DNA of 64,000 bases from Epiperipatus broadwayi (GCA_028023455.1 JAQFVV010006452.1:114501-178500); one strand, 5' to 3'. Numbered from the stretch's first letter, positions 1 through 12,622 are shown. Translations and numbers: made by a program. The notes: generated by a model not told the origin, from the letters alone.

Positions 1-3000
1 ATTTTTAGCTTTCATGTGGCATCTCAAATAGAATGTGTGGTATAATCTGATAATTTGAGAATATGTGGCAACGAACAATATGATAATTCTATGCAATAAA
101 TTATCTAATTAGTTTATGACCATTATGATAATAATGATATAAAAATGAAAAAAAAAATTCTCAAAATAAATAATATTAAGAAAACACTATAATTACTTAA
201 ATAAATAATCTTATTCATACTGTGCAAATATTTTATTTGGTTTAACATATCTTAAGATCATATATTTGCCGTGTAAAAAATCAAGATAACACAAAAATTT
301 ATAAAAACAAATTTAACAAATTTTATTATAATACTTTTAACAACACAAACTATCTACACTATTTACAATTAAAATGTTGGATACATTACATACTTCTTCA
401 TTTCCAAAATAAAAAATAAAAAAATAAAATCTAAAAGTATCTAAGCCTTTGCTCCGATTTAGAACTTTTTATCTTTTTTTTAAAACAATTACAATAATAT
501 TACCAATAATATTCACGGATACAATTATAGTTTAAGATATATTGTCTACCAGTTGGATTATATTACAATATGTTTTTCATAAGCATATACAAATTATGAA
601 AACATAAACTACAGAAGTAGCACTTATGTCAATACATGTTTATCAGTTTATAGTCAATTATTTAAATAACTTTTATCATGATAGTGCTGACATTATCAAA
701 ATATATATATTCTAGTTAACTTTTATAATGATAGTGCTGACATTATCAAAATATATATATTCTAGTTCGTTAATAAAATAAGTGGACTCAAATAAAATAA
801 TATAATTAACATACTTTATCCATCTTGCTTGGTATTACTTTCAATAAAAATTCTCTGTGTGTGTTAATGCATATTCTAAACCTAAAAATCATATTTATAT
901 AATGTAATTACTTGTTCTATTCTAGATTATTTTTCTAGATGTATTATCCATTAAAAATATGCATTACATGTAAGATAAAATATTCAAAAATTATTCAAAA
1001 GTTTCATGAACAATTTTATTATCACTTATATTTTTTAAAAAAAATAGTTTACTAAAATACGATATGATTGTTTATCCTTATTTTTAATTTTACTTTCAAT
1101 CTCATTTGTATTTAACCTCATCATAATTCAAAGCAAGAAAAAACTATCCTTTTCCAAAATAACAACTCTACAACTCTAAAATTATTTATTATTCTCCCTC
1201 AAAATACAGTTCTGTATGATGCAATATCTTAGAAATTACATAGCAATCAGATGTGTAGGCATGAAGAACAAATTAGAGTATTAACTCAATAGTATAAACA
1301 TAAAAGATAGTTAACATGGCAACAGTGCAATAAAGAAATGAGGAATGACTTCTCTGTCTAATAACCTCCACTAAAAATAACAATGTCCAAGCTATTTATT
1401 CAGCTTTTTGGAACATTAATATTCAATGCAAAGAAAAACACTGTCCATGGAAATATACAAGTTACAGGGCTTCATTATCTGTACCTGCATAATTATTAAG
1501 ATAAAGAATTATTTCTATTCCCCATAAAAACCTACATCTAAGCATCTCTTTCATTTCTTTAGCATACTCCCAAGTCACTACCATTTTAAAATTTCATCAT
1601 AGATTTATCTATCTATATCGCCAAAATTCTCAAACATATTTCTAAAAAACAATAAATAAAATTCACATATAAATTCAACAATCTAGACTACTCAACAAGA
1701 AAAGGTTACTTCACTTTCAAAAATTCTTCAATAGAAATACAAATGATTTATATCAATGTACTAAGCCAATACTTTAAACATTTTAAAATAATAGAGTTCC
1801 TTTACTAAAGAATCATATAAATTATATTCATCATTAAATTTATATTACATCAGTAATACAAAATAAAGTATGCATATTTTTTTTAAAAATCTAACTCATG
1901 TAAGTTTTATGTGTGTTTAATGCATTCACACATACCCATACGATCATATAATATTACTATAAAATACCCCAAGCAATCTAAAAAAAAGAAAATAATACAT
2001 CATAAAAAAAAATATTTAATAAATTTTACCCATAGTGACAATTGCTTGTTGATCACTTTTAGACATTTTCTTTGTCCACATTTTATAAAAATATTCCATA
2101 ATATCATCATTTACTCAGCAAACTATCATACTTAAAAATATTAAAAAAAAAAACTTTTACAGAAAATTAAGTATTCTTTATTATAATTATTATCTATATT
2201 AGTAAATAATTTGTATGTAATTTCCTGCTTATAATAATAATAAAAGAAATTAATGCTATTATTAGTACATAAAATAATGAAAAACATAATTACGTAAATC
2301 CAATCCATTATAAGTAATTTTTCTTAAAAAAAAATCTTTATTTCTTCAGATATTTTCATTACCAATCCTTGTAAGCACTCAATCCCCTCCTCCGCACATT
2401 GTTACGACAACTATTATCTTAACACTTGAAGTCAAAAACTTTTCTCCCCTGTTGCACGATGCATGATCAATTGATTTTAAAAAAAATGACGAAAACAAAA
2501 AATGAAAACGAAAAGAAAGTCTACTTTTAAAATCTGGATTCATCTATAAATATAATAATTAATCTCTGCTTGAAAGCTTATAAAAATTATAGTTCTTTGT
2601 TTATATCTTTCAGAATAATGATTATCGAAAATAATATTAAGTTATAAAGTTTGAAAATAATCCTCCAAAGTTTTCCCTTGTTCACCAGGACCCTGTGTTG
2701 GTCTTCTTATGCATTTATTACAGTTATATTAGTTCAGGCATTTTTACATGAAAATTGCACATTTTATTACATGGAAATTGGTATTTAATCATTTAATAAA
2801 GTTAGCATAAAGTTATTTTGTCAGGATAAGTTTAATTATCCAGGGATTTTTGTTTTCCAAATAATAATTTCCAATATCAGTTTTTTTTAAATATTATTAA
2901 ATAATTGCAGTCATCTCTAATATTGATAACTTGTCTTATCAAATGTATTTGCAGTAATAGTAATCTTTATTTTTCTATCATCTTGGAATAAAAGTTCAGA

Positions 3001-3490
3001 ATAAATTCTTAAAAGAATATTTCTTTTAAAAAATGTTTATTGCAATTCTTTTTTTTTTTTAAATGATATATTTTCAAAAATTGATAATTAAAAGTCTTTA
3101 CCGTTTTTCTTTACTGGTTTTTTAGATAAAGCTATCTTTTTTCACAATAAAATGCATTCACATTTAATTTCCTACAAACTTTTCTATTTAATTCTTTACA
3201 CAATGTCCGAAATATTAATATGATCAATATTATATTTCCCTTTGTTAATAATTTTAAAAATATATTTTGACTTAATGACTGTAACTCCCTTCTTTCTTTC
3301 CACAGGTATAAAATTACTTTTGGCATGAAGTCCATAGTTATTGTGATGCCAATTAAGTTTCAATAAAACACTTGATAGGAAATCTTGGTTGCTTTTAACA
3401 GTGCGTAACTGAAACTTGATAAATTTATAGTTTTTAAATACTCTCTTTTTTAAAAATAATTCCAATTAGTACACTATACAATACTTTACT
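1..3490. other. AT-rich DNA without recognisable gene
   Basis: No coding signal is visible in any frame; the short open frames are lysine-, isoleucine- and asparagine-rich by-products of A/T runs. Apart from the 50-bp tandem pair at 668-767 I see only poly-A and poly-T tracts. A slightly less AT-rich patch with C-runs lies near 2370-2480 but has no open frame or motif I recognise. Confidence 0.7.
668..767. repeat. 50-bp tandem duplication (two units)
   Basis: Two adjacent units of 50 bases share the core GATAGTGCTGACATTATC followed by AAAATATATATATTCTAG. They differ at one base in the first ten (TTTTATCATG versus TTTTATAATG) and at the last bases. This looks like a recent local slippage or unequal-crossover duplication. 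No coding potential. Confidence 0.9.
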
Positions 3491-3831
3491 ATATAGAAAT
3501 AAAACAAACTAACTCCTTTTTAAAACTTGATTTTTTATGACTATAATCATGAAAAAGAAATCCGACGTTTCGACTATTTTTTATAGTCTTTTTCAAGAAA
3601 AAATTTTCAAGAGAAAATTTTGGTTATGGATATATTTTGTAATTTTTAATTAATTTAATTTTTTTTTTTTTTTTGGAATATGTGATATTTATTGTATATA
3701 TATATTTTATTTTAGTGTGCCTTGAAAAAGACTATAAAAAAATAGTCGAAACGTCGGATTTCTTTTTCATGATTATAGTCATAAAAAAATCAAGTTTTAA
3801 AAAGAAGGAGTTAGTTTGTTTTATTTCTATA
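3491..3831. mobile_element. Foldback MITE with ~107-bp near-perfect arms
   Basis: The left arm (3491-3597) and right arm (about 3720-3831) are near-perfect reverse complements around a roughly 120-bp AT-rich loop. Both arms carry the block ATCCGACGTTTCGACTAT or its complement. Outer arm ends read ATATAGAAATAAAAC and GTTTTATTTCTATAT. Low divergence between arms suggests a fairly young element or one kept homogeneous by conversion. The 60-residue open frame across the right arm is a by-product. Family unassigned. Confidence 0.85.
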
Positions 3832-6154
3832 TTAGATATATATGAACTATTTTGAAAAGAAGAACTGTGTGCTGGATATATTAAATTATTTAATACTTTA
3901 CTATTTTAAAAAAATAAATTTTTAAGAGTTACTTTAAAACACAAAATTGACTTTTATAGCACATAACTGACTGATTAAAAAGCACACAGAAACAAGTGAA
4001 CATCTGCTATTATACTAAAATAAATTGATGATTTGATTGGCTATAGATCTTTAGCTGATCATCTAATTTACATATTATTTTAAGATTGCACAATTAAAAT
4101 TAAAAATAAAAATGATGACTCATCAACCAAATATTAATTGTTACATTATTTAATTCTAAACTAATTTTATATTTTTATTTCAACCAACTAAATATTTTAA
4201 AATAGCATTTTAAAATAATATTTTATTAATCTATTCAACATTTAGTTTTAATGTATCTATTTTTTAAAATCTAATTTTACCAACTTCATTTGTTTTTTAA
4301 AATCTTATTAAATATTTTATAATAGCTAATTTTTATCTTGTGATAGACAAATAAATATTTCAATTTTATAGTACAATTCTAAAGCAATTTTGAAACATTA
4401 CTAGAAAAAAAACTTGTAAGCACACAAGTATGAATATTTACATGTCACATGACTTGCCCAGACAGAATGTATTAAGTTTTACTGTCTACTAACAAAAATA
4501 AATGTTTAATTGCAAAAATATTATATTAAAGAATAATAATATAATAACAGAATTTAGAATAATAATTTTGATAATATAAAACTAAATACATTTGTCCCCA
4601 CAAAATATTACATTTTTAAATAAATAATTTTATAATACAACTATTAAGTATAATTTTCATTTTAAAATATACTATTTATTTAATTGTAAGTTATTTACTC
4701 TAAAATTTAGCTTTAAACACTTATTTAAAAGACTTTTCAATGTACTATTTTACTATGGCCATTTTTCCAACCATATAATATTACACCTTTTAACTTTACT
4801 TGACTATTTTTAATATATTAGTATAGTTTTATGCATTTACTATTCTCACTTTACTTTAACTAAGCTTTTAAAATCACTGTCAACATAACAAAGTAATCAT
4901 ACCAATTAAAATATATCTTTAGTTTTAATTTTTTTATAAAATTAACTAAATAAATTCATTTGGACCTAAACAAAAGGGCACAATATATTCATATATATTG
5001 CTTATAATAACTTCTTTTATATTTTAAAAAAGCAAAGGAAGGTTCAGAATGCTCTGATGAAGACTGCTGGATAGTTGAAACTCAGAAAAATAAAGAAGTT
5101 TTATATAAAAAAAATTGATTAAAGTGTATATGAAAGAAGTTATTATAAGCAATATCTAAGATTATTTTCATGACTTCTTAATTTTTATTGTAAGTTTTTA
5201 CAACTTTCTTTTTATAACTGATAAAAACTGATGCAAAATGTAAACAGGATAATATAAATGATGATTTTGAATGTAAAGGAAAATTTTCTTCATGAAATAA
5301 TGCCAGAATATTTTGACTTTAAAAAATAATTTTATCTACTGTCAATTACTAATATTTATATGTATGGAGTTATTCCACTCCAATATAAAAAAGATTTAAG
5401 CCAACATACTATATTTTGTATATTTCATCTTAAAAGGAGCAGAAAGTGAATTGTCTTGTTTCCTGAAAAGAAGGTCTTAGAAAATTTTTTCAATTTGTGA
5501 TGTTATTGTCATCATTAATTATAAAAGCTAGAATTTTTAATTAATAACTTAGTTACTACTGACTTATTTATTAGAATATATTTATGCAAGATGCAATATT
5601 GTTCTTGGTCAGATAACATAGTTAATGCTACTCTGAATTATAATCTATCATAATTAAAATGGAATCATTTAAATGCTTACATTGTTGTTATCACAACATT
5701 CTATTGAGAATAATTTCAAATAAATAAATCCTTTTTTTACATAGAATAATATTGCCATGATATCTGACTTTATATAAAAATAATGTCAGTTTATAATAAA
5801 TAGTTTACGTACCTTAGTCAAAATAAAGTCAGATATAAAGAAGGATATCCTCATATTTAATGCAATCGAACATAATAACTTCTGAAGAGTATTAGTCTTA
5901 ACCAGTTTGAGAAAATAATACTGACATATTACTTTCATCTCTATAGGTATTGTGGTCCCATAAGTTGGAGTAGAAAGTATATGTTTACTTACCAAGGAAG
6001 TATGCCAAAATATGTCTCATTATTAATCACCTGTAATGTATACAAAAGAATCAAACTGGCCATTAAATAATTATCCACCATCAACTCATTCCAAAGCAGA
6101 TAAATCACTCTATATATGGTAGAAATTTATGCAAAACACCACTGTGTAACAAAT
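3832..6154. other. AT-rich DNA with one small hairpin element
   Basis: Mostly featureless AT-rich sequence. A small inverted-repeat element spans 4995-5155: ATATTGCTTATAATAACTTC on the left is repeated as its reverse complement GAAGTTATTATAAGCAATAT on the right. The spacer contains CTCTGATGAAGACTGCTGG and GTTGAAACTC. The 69-codon minus-strand frame at 5786-5995 ends in a donor-like AAGGTACGTA, but the peptide matches nothing I know and no acceptor is evident. Confidence 0.55.
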
Positions 6155-6420
6155 GTTACTGCTTTCTAGTGTGTGGGGTATTTTCAATTCTAGTTATACC
6201 ATATCCTATAAGAAAAGCAAGGATCATGAATACAATTCTTTTACAGAAGATGCAGCAGTTTGCTATTGCAAGAAAACTCAATGCCATTTTTACTGAAAAT
6301 TCTGTATCTTCCCTGTCTTTTGATTGGAAGAAATGATCAGGCAAAAATGACAATGGCATGCATCACCTGTCATCAAAAATATCTTATCAATACATTAGAA
6401 AAAATGATGTGGTAATTAAA
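6155..6420 (+). pseudogene. Relic of a TTF-type (ZMYM-like) hAT transposase, zinc-finger part
   Basis: Plus-strand translation gives the fragment SFTEDAAVCYCKK, matching the 'xEDAAFCYYCR' core that marks the TTF-type zinc finger at the N-terminus of this hAT group. After a frameshift the expected 'F..FDWKK.SGKNDNG.HH' pattern (FDWKK, stop, SGKND) follows at about 6315-6360. Stops and frameshifts make it dead. In the family this domain contributes to DNA binding at the transposon ends. Only this segment is recognisable; no ends were found. A better preserved relative lies at 53238-57019. Confidence rests on motif order, not on an alignment. Confidence 0.6.
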
Positions 6421-6437
6421 TCATTTGTTTTAACCTG

Positions 6438-6950
6438 TAATGTTATAATTATTTATTAAGCATACAGGAAGTATATGTAAATACTTTTAAGACAGACTTT
6501 TATCTGTATCAAATGTACCTTGAAATTTATAATAGTCAAGCAATATCTTTTTATTTTGCTGATAGAGGGACTTCTCAAACCATGGCACAGGATAGTGACT
6601 TTTAAAGATAAGAGTGGCCATCTTATCTTTAACCTAACTTTCCACTTATATAGGCCAATCTGAAGCATCTTCATTTGGGAGCAAGAAGCTGTTGTTCTCT
6701 CCCTTGTTTTAGTCCACTATTGCTGATACAATTTAAGATTTGTGAAGTCTTGTGATTTACAATGAGTTAATATTATGATATTTATACTGAAAATATATAA
6801 ACTATTGTAGAATTATAATTAATTATTAAGCACACAGGAAATATATGTAAATACCTTTAAAACAGGCTTTAACCTATATCAAATGCACTTGAAATTTATA
6901 ATCGTCAAGCAATATTTTTTTATTTTGCTAATGGAGGGATCTCTCAAGGT
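6438..6950. repeat. Pair of ~140-bp direct repeats, ~370 bp apart
   Basis: The block at 6438-6580 and the block at 6808-6950 are diverged direct copies. Both run TTATTAAGCA.ACAGGAA.TATATGTAAATAC, then a CTTGAAATTTATAAT block, then GTCAAGCAATAT, TTTTATTTTGCT and a GGAGGGA.CTCTCAA tail. The region directly follows the hAT zinc-finger relic and may belong to the same decayed element, but that is inference. No coding potential beyond short frames. Confidence 0.8.
6590..6690 (+). repeat. Dispersed hairpin-bearing repeat, copy 1
   Basis: Contains a perfect 10-bp hairpin AAAGATAAGA-gtggcca-TCTTATCTTT (6604-6630) followed about 25 bases later by TATATAGGCCAATCTGAAGC and a TTTGGGAGC tail. Related blocks, with the same order of hairpin, TA(T)AGG..AAT and GAGAG tail, lie near 25710-25800, 26870-26945 (inverted), 34150-34240 and 41370-41455. 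Function unknown; probably part of a dispersed element. Confidence 0.6.
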
Positions 6951-7156
6951 AACCATAGTGGAAGGGTTAATAATATAAAACAATTTATGATATATCTACA
7001 TAAATTGATTAACAAATTAAATCACCAGATTTATAACTATATGACATAATTTCAATCAACACAGCTGAAACTAATAAAAATTCAATTATCGGTTATTATG
7101 GAATACATTAATGAATTTGAAAATCAAATTAATGTGCATACAAGGATGATACAAGT

Positions 7157-7262
7157 CAAGTGTTGTTAGCTGAGAGGTCATCACACCTGCCTTGCAAGCA
7201 AATAGTTGGTCGCAGACGGGTGTGGGTTTGTGTCCCAGCCAATGCTATGACATATAAAAAAA
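7157..7262 (+). mobile_element. tRNA-derived SINE with perfect 15-bp target duplication
   Basis: A tRNA-like head (TTAGCTGAGAGGTCATCAC as A-box region; GGGTTTGTGTCCC as B box; an anticodon-like CCTTGCAAGC) ends in CTATGACATATA and a short A-tail. It is flanked by the identical 15-mer AAGGATGATACAAGT at 7142-7156 and 7263-7277, the hallmark of LINE-driven insertion. The head has extra bases between the anticodon arm and the B box, like a class II tRNA. Pol III internal promoter boxes are visible. It belongs to a family of about a dozen copies in the window. Confidence 0.93.
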
Positions 7263-7277
7263 AAGGATGATACAAGT

Positions 7278-8340
7278 GACTAATAAGAAGCATAAGTTAA
7301 TTCCTAGGTACCCGAATTTATTCAGTGTCGGTAAGTGGGTGTTTGTGAGAGTTTACAAGTCATCAAAATCCAGAAAGATCACTATAAAAAAGTATAACAT
7401 TTTAAGAGACTATTTAAAATAATCAACAATAATAGTAATAGACACTAGAGGAATAAATGATTTCCTACTAATACAAGAAATATAAAATCTTATTACAAAT
7501 TAAATTGTATTTAAACAAATTGTGACGTTGTATTTTAATGGTTAAATAAATTCAGCAAAGAATACATTTTCTTTTTTTCATGAAGAAAAGCAATATAGTA
7601 GAGTACATCTATGTCAAATTGGGATCTATTTTTTATTGAAGGAAAAAAGAGAAAGAATGAATCCAAGAGAATATTATAGTTATGCATACATATATATTAT
7701 ACCTACTGTTATTGTCTTATTAATATTTTGCCATTTTCAAATAATAACTGATTAACAAAAATTTATTATTTCCATTAATTTCTTGATCTATTTGTTATCT
7801 TTATTAGCCTAACAATATGGATATATTTTGTGTGGGTGCAAAGATGTACCCACAACTTGAAGTTAATTATTATTAAAAATTATTCAATTATTTTAGAATC
7901 TTATAAAATAACAATATTAATTTTTATCATCCATAAGACTTTCAATAGATTTATAAAATTAATTATTGCAAAAAAGTGGTTTTGTTTATTTATTTTGTAG
8001 CAAAAATTATTTCTTCCTTCTTTAAAAAATTACAAGAAAATCAAAACAAATTATTGCATATATGTAATTAGATGAAAAATCAAGTATTATAAAATTGTGA
8101 ATAAATTAGGATATTCTATTTTTTAAAAAAGGTTATTAGACTTTTTTAATAAAAGAAAAATAATTAAAGTATTTCTTATTTTATGGGGAAAAAAAATTCC
8201 TTTTTTGCTATGTGCTAAGCAATGGTATTTTATTATTTGTACCAGCAATCTTAATTATAAAAAAATACATACAGAAAATTTTATTTTCCATGAATGAAGG
8301 AATTCATATTAAATGTCAAATAACTGTCATTAGTGGAACA
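7278..8340. other. AT-rich DNA, nothing recognised
   Basis: No gene, repeat copy or conserved motif was recognised. The sequence is A/T runs with short frames only. Confidence 0.6.
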
Positions 8341-8341
8341 A

Positions 8342-8438
8342 GTCAAGCGTTGGTGGGGCTAGTGGTTAGCATAGCTGCCTTCCAAGCAACTGGCCCGGGT
8401 TCGCTTCCGAAACAACGCAGTTGATATAAGAAAAAAAA
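8342..8438 (+). mobile_element. tRNA-Gly-like SINE
   Basis: GTCAAGCGTTGGTGG followed by CTAGTGGTTAGCATAGC (A box), CTGCCTTCCAAGCAAC (anticodon loop with TCC, i.e. glycine) and CCCGGGTTCGCTTCC (B box), then an A-rich tail. The 3' acceptor region is disrupted (CCGAAACAACGCAGTTGAT), the element ends in a tail of eight A, and the 5' GTCAA is shared with SINE copies elsewhere, so I call it a SINE rather than a tRNA gene. Confidence 0.88.
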
Positions 8439-8439
8439 G

Positions 8440-9217
8440 TATCTTTTTAAAGACCAAATTTACTAATAAAAAAACTACATATTTCAACATATAAATCCTA
8501 AATTGAAAAATGAACTCACTATAACTCTTGGAAATGAAAAACGTTAATATGATATAATATCTCAACCAAAAACAAAAGAAATAAAGAATAAAGTAATCTT
8601 ATTTAAATAAATATTTAACTAACAGCAATATACAATTAAAATCGTTCAGTCCAATAGATATTTAAACAAAAATTAACTGATAAAGAATAACATAATAAGT
8701 ACAGATGATATTTCAACAAAAAGTAATTTTGTTATAAAATTATAGAATCATTTTACAAAATTTATATATCAAAATAATTCAACAGTTTAAGTTTATAATT
8801 ATACTTGAAAAAATATTAATATTGATACTTTATTACTCTTTATATATATATTTATAATGTGGTAAACTTATGCTCATGAATTAAATATTGGCATATAATT
8901 GTGCATATATGATCGTTTAATATTGACTGAATGAATATTTCTTCTAACTAATAACTTATACATGTGCAAAAGTTATAGGTTTTTATATTTATTTATGCCT
9001 CCAAAAATTATTGTTTCCAAATTTATGATTATTATCGGCAATAGTTGTTTTTTTTAAAAACTAATATTTTAGGTTTAGGAATTTACGATATGGAGTTATA
9101 TTGGGTCTTTTATATACTATTATCATTGTTAATAAGTTGAATTATTGATTTTTTTAAAAGAATTGTAAATATAAGATTATTTTAATCTTTTGTAGATTAT
9201 TAAAACCACTAGAATAT
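8440..9217. other. AT-rich DNA, nothing recognised
   Basis: No coding signal, repeat copy or RNA motif recognised. Confidence 0.6.
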
Positions 9218-9768
9218 CACACAATCACCATTTCCTATGCTTATTCATGCAGTCAGTAATGCCAACCAGTGCAGGCCATAGTAATCAATGGATACTATAG
9301 TGTCTGGTCTTAAAATTCCTATCTAATGAATAATCATTCAATATACTAAGACTAGTTTCTAGCTTGTGGCTTTCATCAGTGAGAAGTTTTGTATCTGAGG
9401 GCACTGCATCTACATCTTAGAATTTACTGCAATCTTCCAGCAGCCACTTTTCACCTATATAGTTAACTATAAAGCTATCCAAAATAAAAACACAATAATG
9501 CTTTCAATTCAAGCTAATTTGCATGTATAGTCATACAGCTAACAAAATAGGTAAAAGGTGGATGCTGGAAGGTTGCATTAAATTCTAAGATCTAGATGCA
9601 GTGCTCTCAGTTCCATAGCTTTTCACTGATGAAAGCCACAATGTAGAAACTAGTTTGGAAATATTAAATGATTATGCATAAGGTATGATTTTATCCACAA
9701 TCCATCTATTGATTATTATGGCTTGCACTGCGTAGCACTACTGTCTGGAGAGATTGTTACTGTTTTAT
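9218..9768. mobile_element. Long foldback element family FB1, full-length diverged copy
   Basis: A ~550-bp palindrome. Left half: CACAATCACCATTTCCTATGC, a GTAATCAATGGAT block, CTAGTTTCTAGCTTGTGGC, a CATCAGTGAGAAG block, CATCTACATCTTAGAAT. Right half is the reverse complement in reverse order: TTCTAAGATCTAGATGCAG, TTTCACTGATGAAAGCC, AGAAACTAGTTTGG, then TGCACTGCGTAGCACTACTG and GGAGAG. The centre is near 9500. This is the most complete though most diverged of nine FB1 copies in the window. No open frame; a non-autonomous DNA element of unknown superfamily. Confidence 0.88.
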
Positions 9769-10578
9769 ATTATTTATTATTTTTCTTTAAAAATTGAAAT
9801 AATTGTCTACTATAAAAAACTGCATTTGAAATGGTCTTATACTCAGGCTCTTTATTTGTAATGTATGTTTGTATTGTAAGAGTGCTTTTTGAATGTCCAT
9901 GAAAAACATTTAGTTTTACATTCATATATTTTATCCATGATATCAATTCATATTAATTACTGATTGAGAGCATCAAAGAAAGATTGATAAGTGGGGGAAA
10001 GACCATCGTAATTTATGTAACTTAATACATCTGTGCTCATAAGAAGTAATATAATATTGATGATTTTTGGGTTATAGTAGTAAATGTTTTGCAAGTAGAA
10101 TTTATTAGTACCAAACAGTTAAAATATATGTTTATTCTACTCATAATTTTTAATGTATTTAATTTTGTTTATTAAGAAAAATATTAGTTATTAAGCAAGT
10201 GTGAGCAACATTAAATCTCATTTAAAGGAATGTGGGTTATTTGATCCTAAAGGATACTTTTTTACACTCTCATTATTAGGTACCCAAGTTGACATTCTTT
10301 GTTTTTTTTTAGTTATATTTTATCATGCTGATTGGTGATTATATTGTCAATACTCATTAGAAAGAGCATAAAATTTGTGTGATATTATGAATTAATTGAA
10401 TATACATTTAACAATAGTTCATTTTGTATTTATAACTAGGATCATCTGTTTTAATATTTAAATTAAGAGTATTAATTTTATGTTATTTTAATAATCAGTG
10501 GATGGATCCATGGTTAATATATCTTAACATGTCTTTTTAGCACATATGCTTCTGGTGTGGAAAAAATCTTTTGTTTGA

Positions 10579-10647
10579 GTTGTCAGTGATGGTTCCCAGG
10601 TTAGCGGGTTCACTTCCCGGCTGATGCTATGACACATGGAAAAAAAG
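10579..10647 (+). mobile_element. Partial tRNA-derived SINE (3' half)
   Basis: Retains the B-box region GCGGGTTCACTTCCCGGC, the shared 3' tail GCTATGACACATGG and an A-run. The tRNA 5' half before GTTGTCAGTGATG is lost or rearranged. The flanking 9769-10578 and 10648-10934 are AT-rich with nothing recognised. Confidence 0.82.
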
Positions 10648-10934
10648 TACTCTTCATAAGTACATTCATTTAACATATGCTTAAACCAGACTAATACATA
10701 TTATAATCTTTATTTACATTTTTATTAATAAATAATTGATATGATGTGTATTAGTGTTAAGCCATTAAAAATAGAATAATGAATCTTTAATAGATATATC
10801 TAAAATTAATTTATTGCAACCCCAAAACACTATAACTTGCTTTTCTTTATCTGTGATGTAGTAATATTCATTATGGAGTGAAACAATTAATCATTTTGAA
10901 CATACAAATTATTGACAGATTTAAGAGGTTAACA

Positions 10935-11095
10935 TAAAGCTGAAATGGACATATTATTAAAAGAGATGGCAGAAAATTGAAATCTTAAACTGGTGTTCAA
11001 AAATTTATAAAATACCTAGAAATAAAGGATATTTGTGAAGCATGAATGAAATAGGAAAGTTGATGATGTATTGTGAAGAAGAAAATCTATATATC
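10935..11095 (+). pseudogene. Decayed LINE 3' end (RTE-like family of this window)
   Basis: Plus-strand translation gives KRWQKIEILNWCSK, then KIPRNK, then MNEIGK and CEEENLYIK. This follows the order of the better preserved LINE C-termini at 31052-31268 and 39436-40150 (KIEILNGIPRNCKKPRKRP, WMGEIRK, WRRE). Frameshifts and stops are frequent. No tail or target duplication is visible, so this is an old truncated copy. Confidence 0.5.
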
Positions 11096-12212
11096 AAAAA
11101 ACTTCTTTTTCCTGAAATGGGTTGGTAATAATTGAAAATGATAACCATACATTGCATATTTATGAATGATATAATACAAAAAGTACTGTTGTTTTTTATA
11201 TTTTAAAAGTAATTCGTATATTTTTGTTTTTATTTTTTTTACAAAAAGATTTTATTTCAATTTTTATCAGATATTTTATTTCAACTCTTTAGAACAATAT
11301 CTATTTCATTTTAGACTGAAATATAATGTTAAAAAAATGCTTTAATTGATTTTGTAGTTTTAGCTGCATAAAATTTGAATATAATACAAATTGTAACAGG
11401 ACAAAAAAATCAAGTATTACAATGTTTTATTAATAAACAAAATTATCTAAGTCAAAACATATACTGCAATAATAAACTTTCAAAACAATTAATATTTTAA
11501 TAGCATAATAGTACTAAATAGGTTACATTAAATCGCACTAAGTAAATTGTAAGATTTGGAAAAAAGTAATTGCGATATAAGAAACACCATTGTAATTATG
11601 AAGAGAAACAAAAGTGAAATCAAAAATTATATATATATATAATTTTAAAAGTTGCAAAAAGAATATAAATACAGTAAGAAGGTAAATTGTAGATTGTTCA
11701 ATATAATTAGAGTATATACATTATAAGTAAATGTTTTCTTGTTGAAAACTTGTTTTAAATGTAATTGCAAAACAATTTTAAATAAATAACTTCAAAGCAA
11801 AGACTTATTCTGCATCCCTATGCAGTAAAACAGTAACGACCTCTACAATACTCACCAGCTTGCCCAAATAGTCGATAATGAGAATTTAAAGCTTTTTTTT
11901 TCTTTATTTGCCTTTTGTTCAAAAGCCAATTGAGTTAAACAGGCAATAAATAGGGGTCACTGCAATTAAGTAATAACATCTGATCATCATAATGCTTTTC
12001 ATTATTTGTTATTCCCTTAACATTATTTATTTTAGCATTTTAAATCTAGAGCTACATCATAAAATAGCAGCAGTTCTGACTAAAAAACAAATCTGATTAA
12101 ATCTTGTTTGAAATGTTAATTTGTTTTTAAATTCAAATTGTCTGTCATGTTTTTATAATTATACATACTTAATATTATATTATAAGAAATTTCCTTTTTA
12201 AAAAAAACGAAA
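11096..12212. other. AT-rich DNA, nothing firm
   Basis: No coding signal. Around 11800-11960 there are less AT-rich bits (ACAGTAACGACCTCTAC; AACAGGCAATAAATAGGGG) that may be rotted MITE ends, but I cannot assign them. Confidence 0.5.
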
Positions 12213-12622
12213 TTAATTATTATACTGCATTTCCAATGCACACTAGCGAAGCTATATTTTAATTATGTTTTATTCTGGCTTAGTGCTTTTGGACATATTT
12301 GCTTTCATATTCATAGCCATGTTGTTCTCAATTTTGTGTTATCGTAAGTGTTATACAAATATATGCAAATTAATCAACCAGTCCATTTACTGGGAATTGG
12401 GAAGCAGGCAATAAATAGATGAGAGTCATGCTTCTCAATTTCCAGGAAATGAACTGGTTGATTAATTTGCATATATTTGCATACACTAACGATGACACAA
12501 AATTGAGAACAACACAGCTATGAATATGGGAACAAACATGCTCCAAAAGTGCTAAGCCAGAATAAAACATAATTAAAATATAGCTTCACTAGTGTGCATT
12601 GGAAGTGCAGTATAATAATTAT
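12213..12622. mobile_element. Foldback element FB2, full copy
   Basis: A ~410-bp palindrome whose ends read TAATTATTATACTGCATTTC and, at the right, the reverse complement of CATAATTATTATACTGCACT. Both arms carry AGCTATATTTTAATTATG, TTTTATTCTGGCTTAG and ATTCATAGC, and meet near 12405 around GGGAATTGGGAAGCAGGC. Arms of about 190 bp with scattered mismatches. A left-end fragment is at 27891-27992. No coding potential; the 66-codon minus frame here is an artefact of the palindrome. Confidence 0.88.

Noticed and set aside
5050-5090. Hammerhead ribozyme-like CTGATGA ... GAAAC near 5055-5080
   Set aside because: A short stem II can be drawn, but no stem I or III partner flanks the core; the motif is better explained as part of a small inverted-repeat element.
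5786-5995. Possible minus-strand exon ending at AAG|GTACGTA
   Set aside because: Only the donor is good; no acceptor, no recognisable peptide, and single splice-like motifs are expected by chance.
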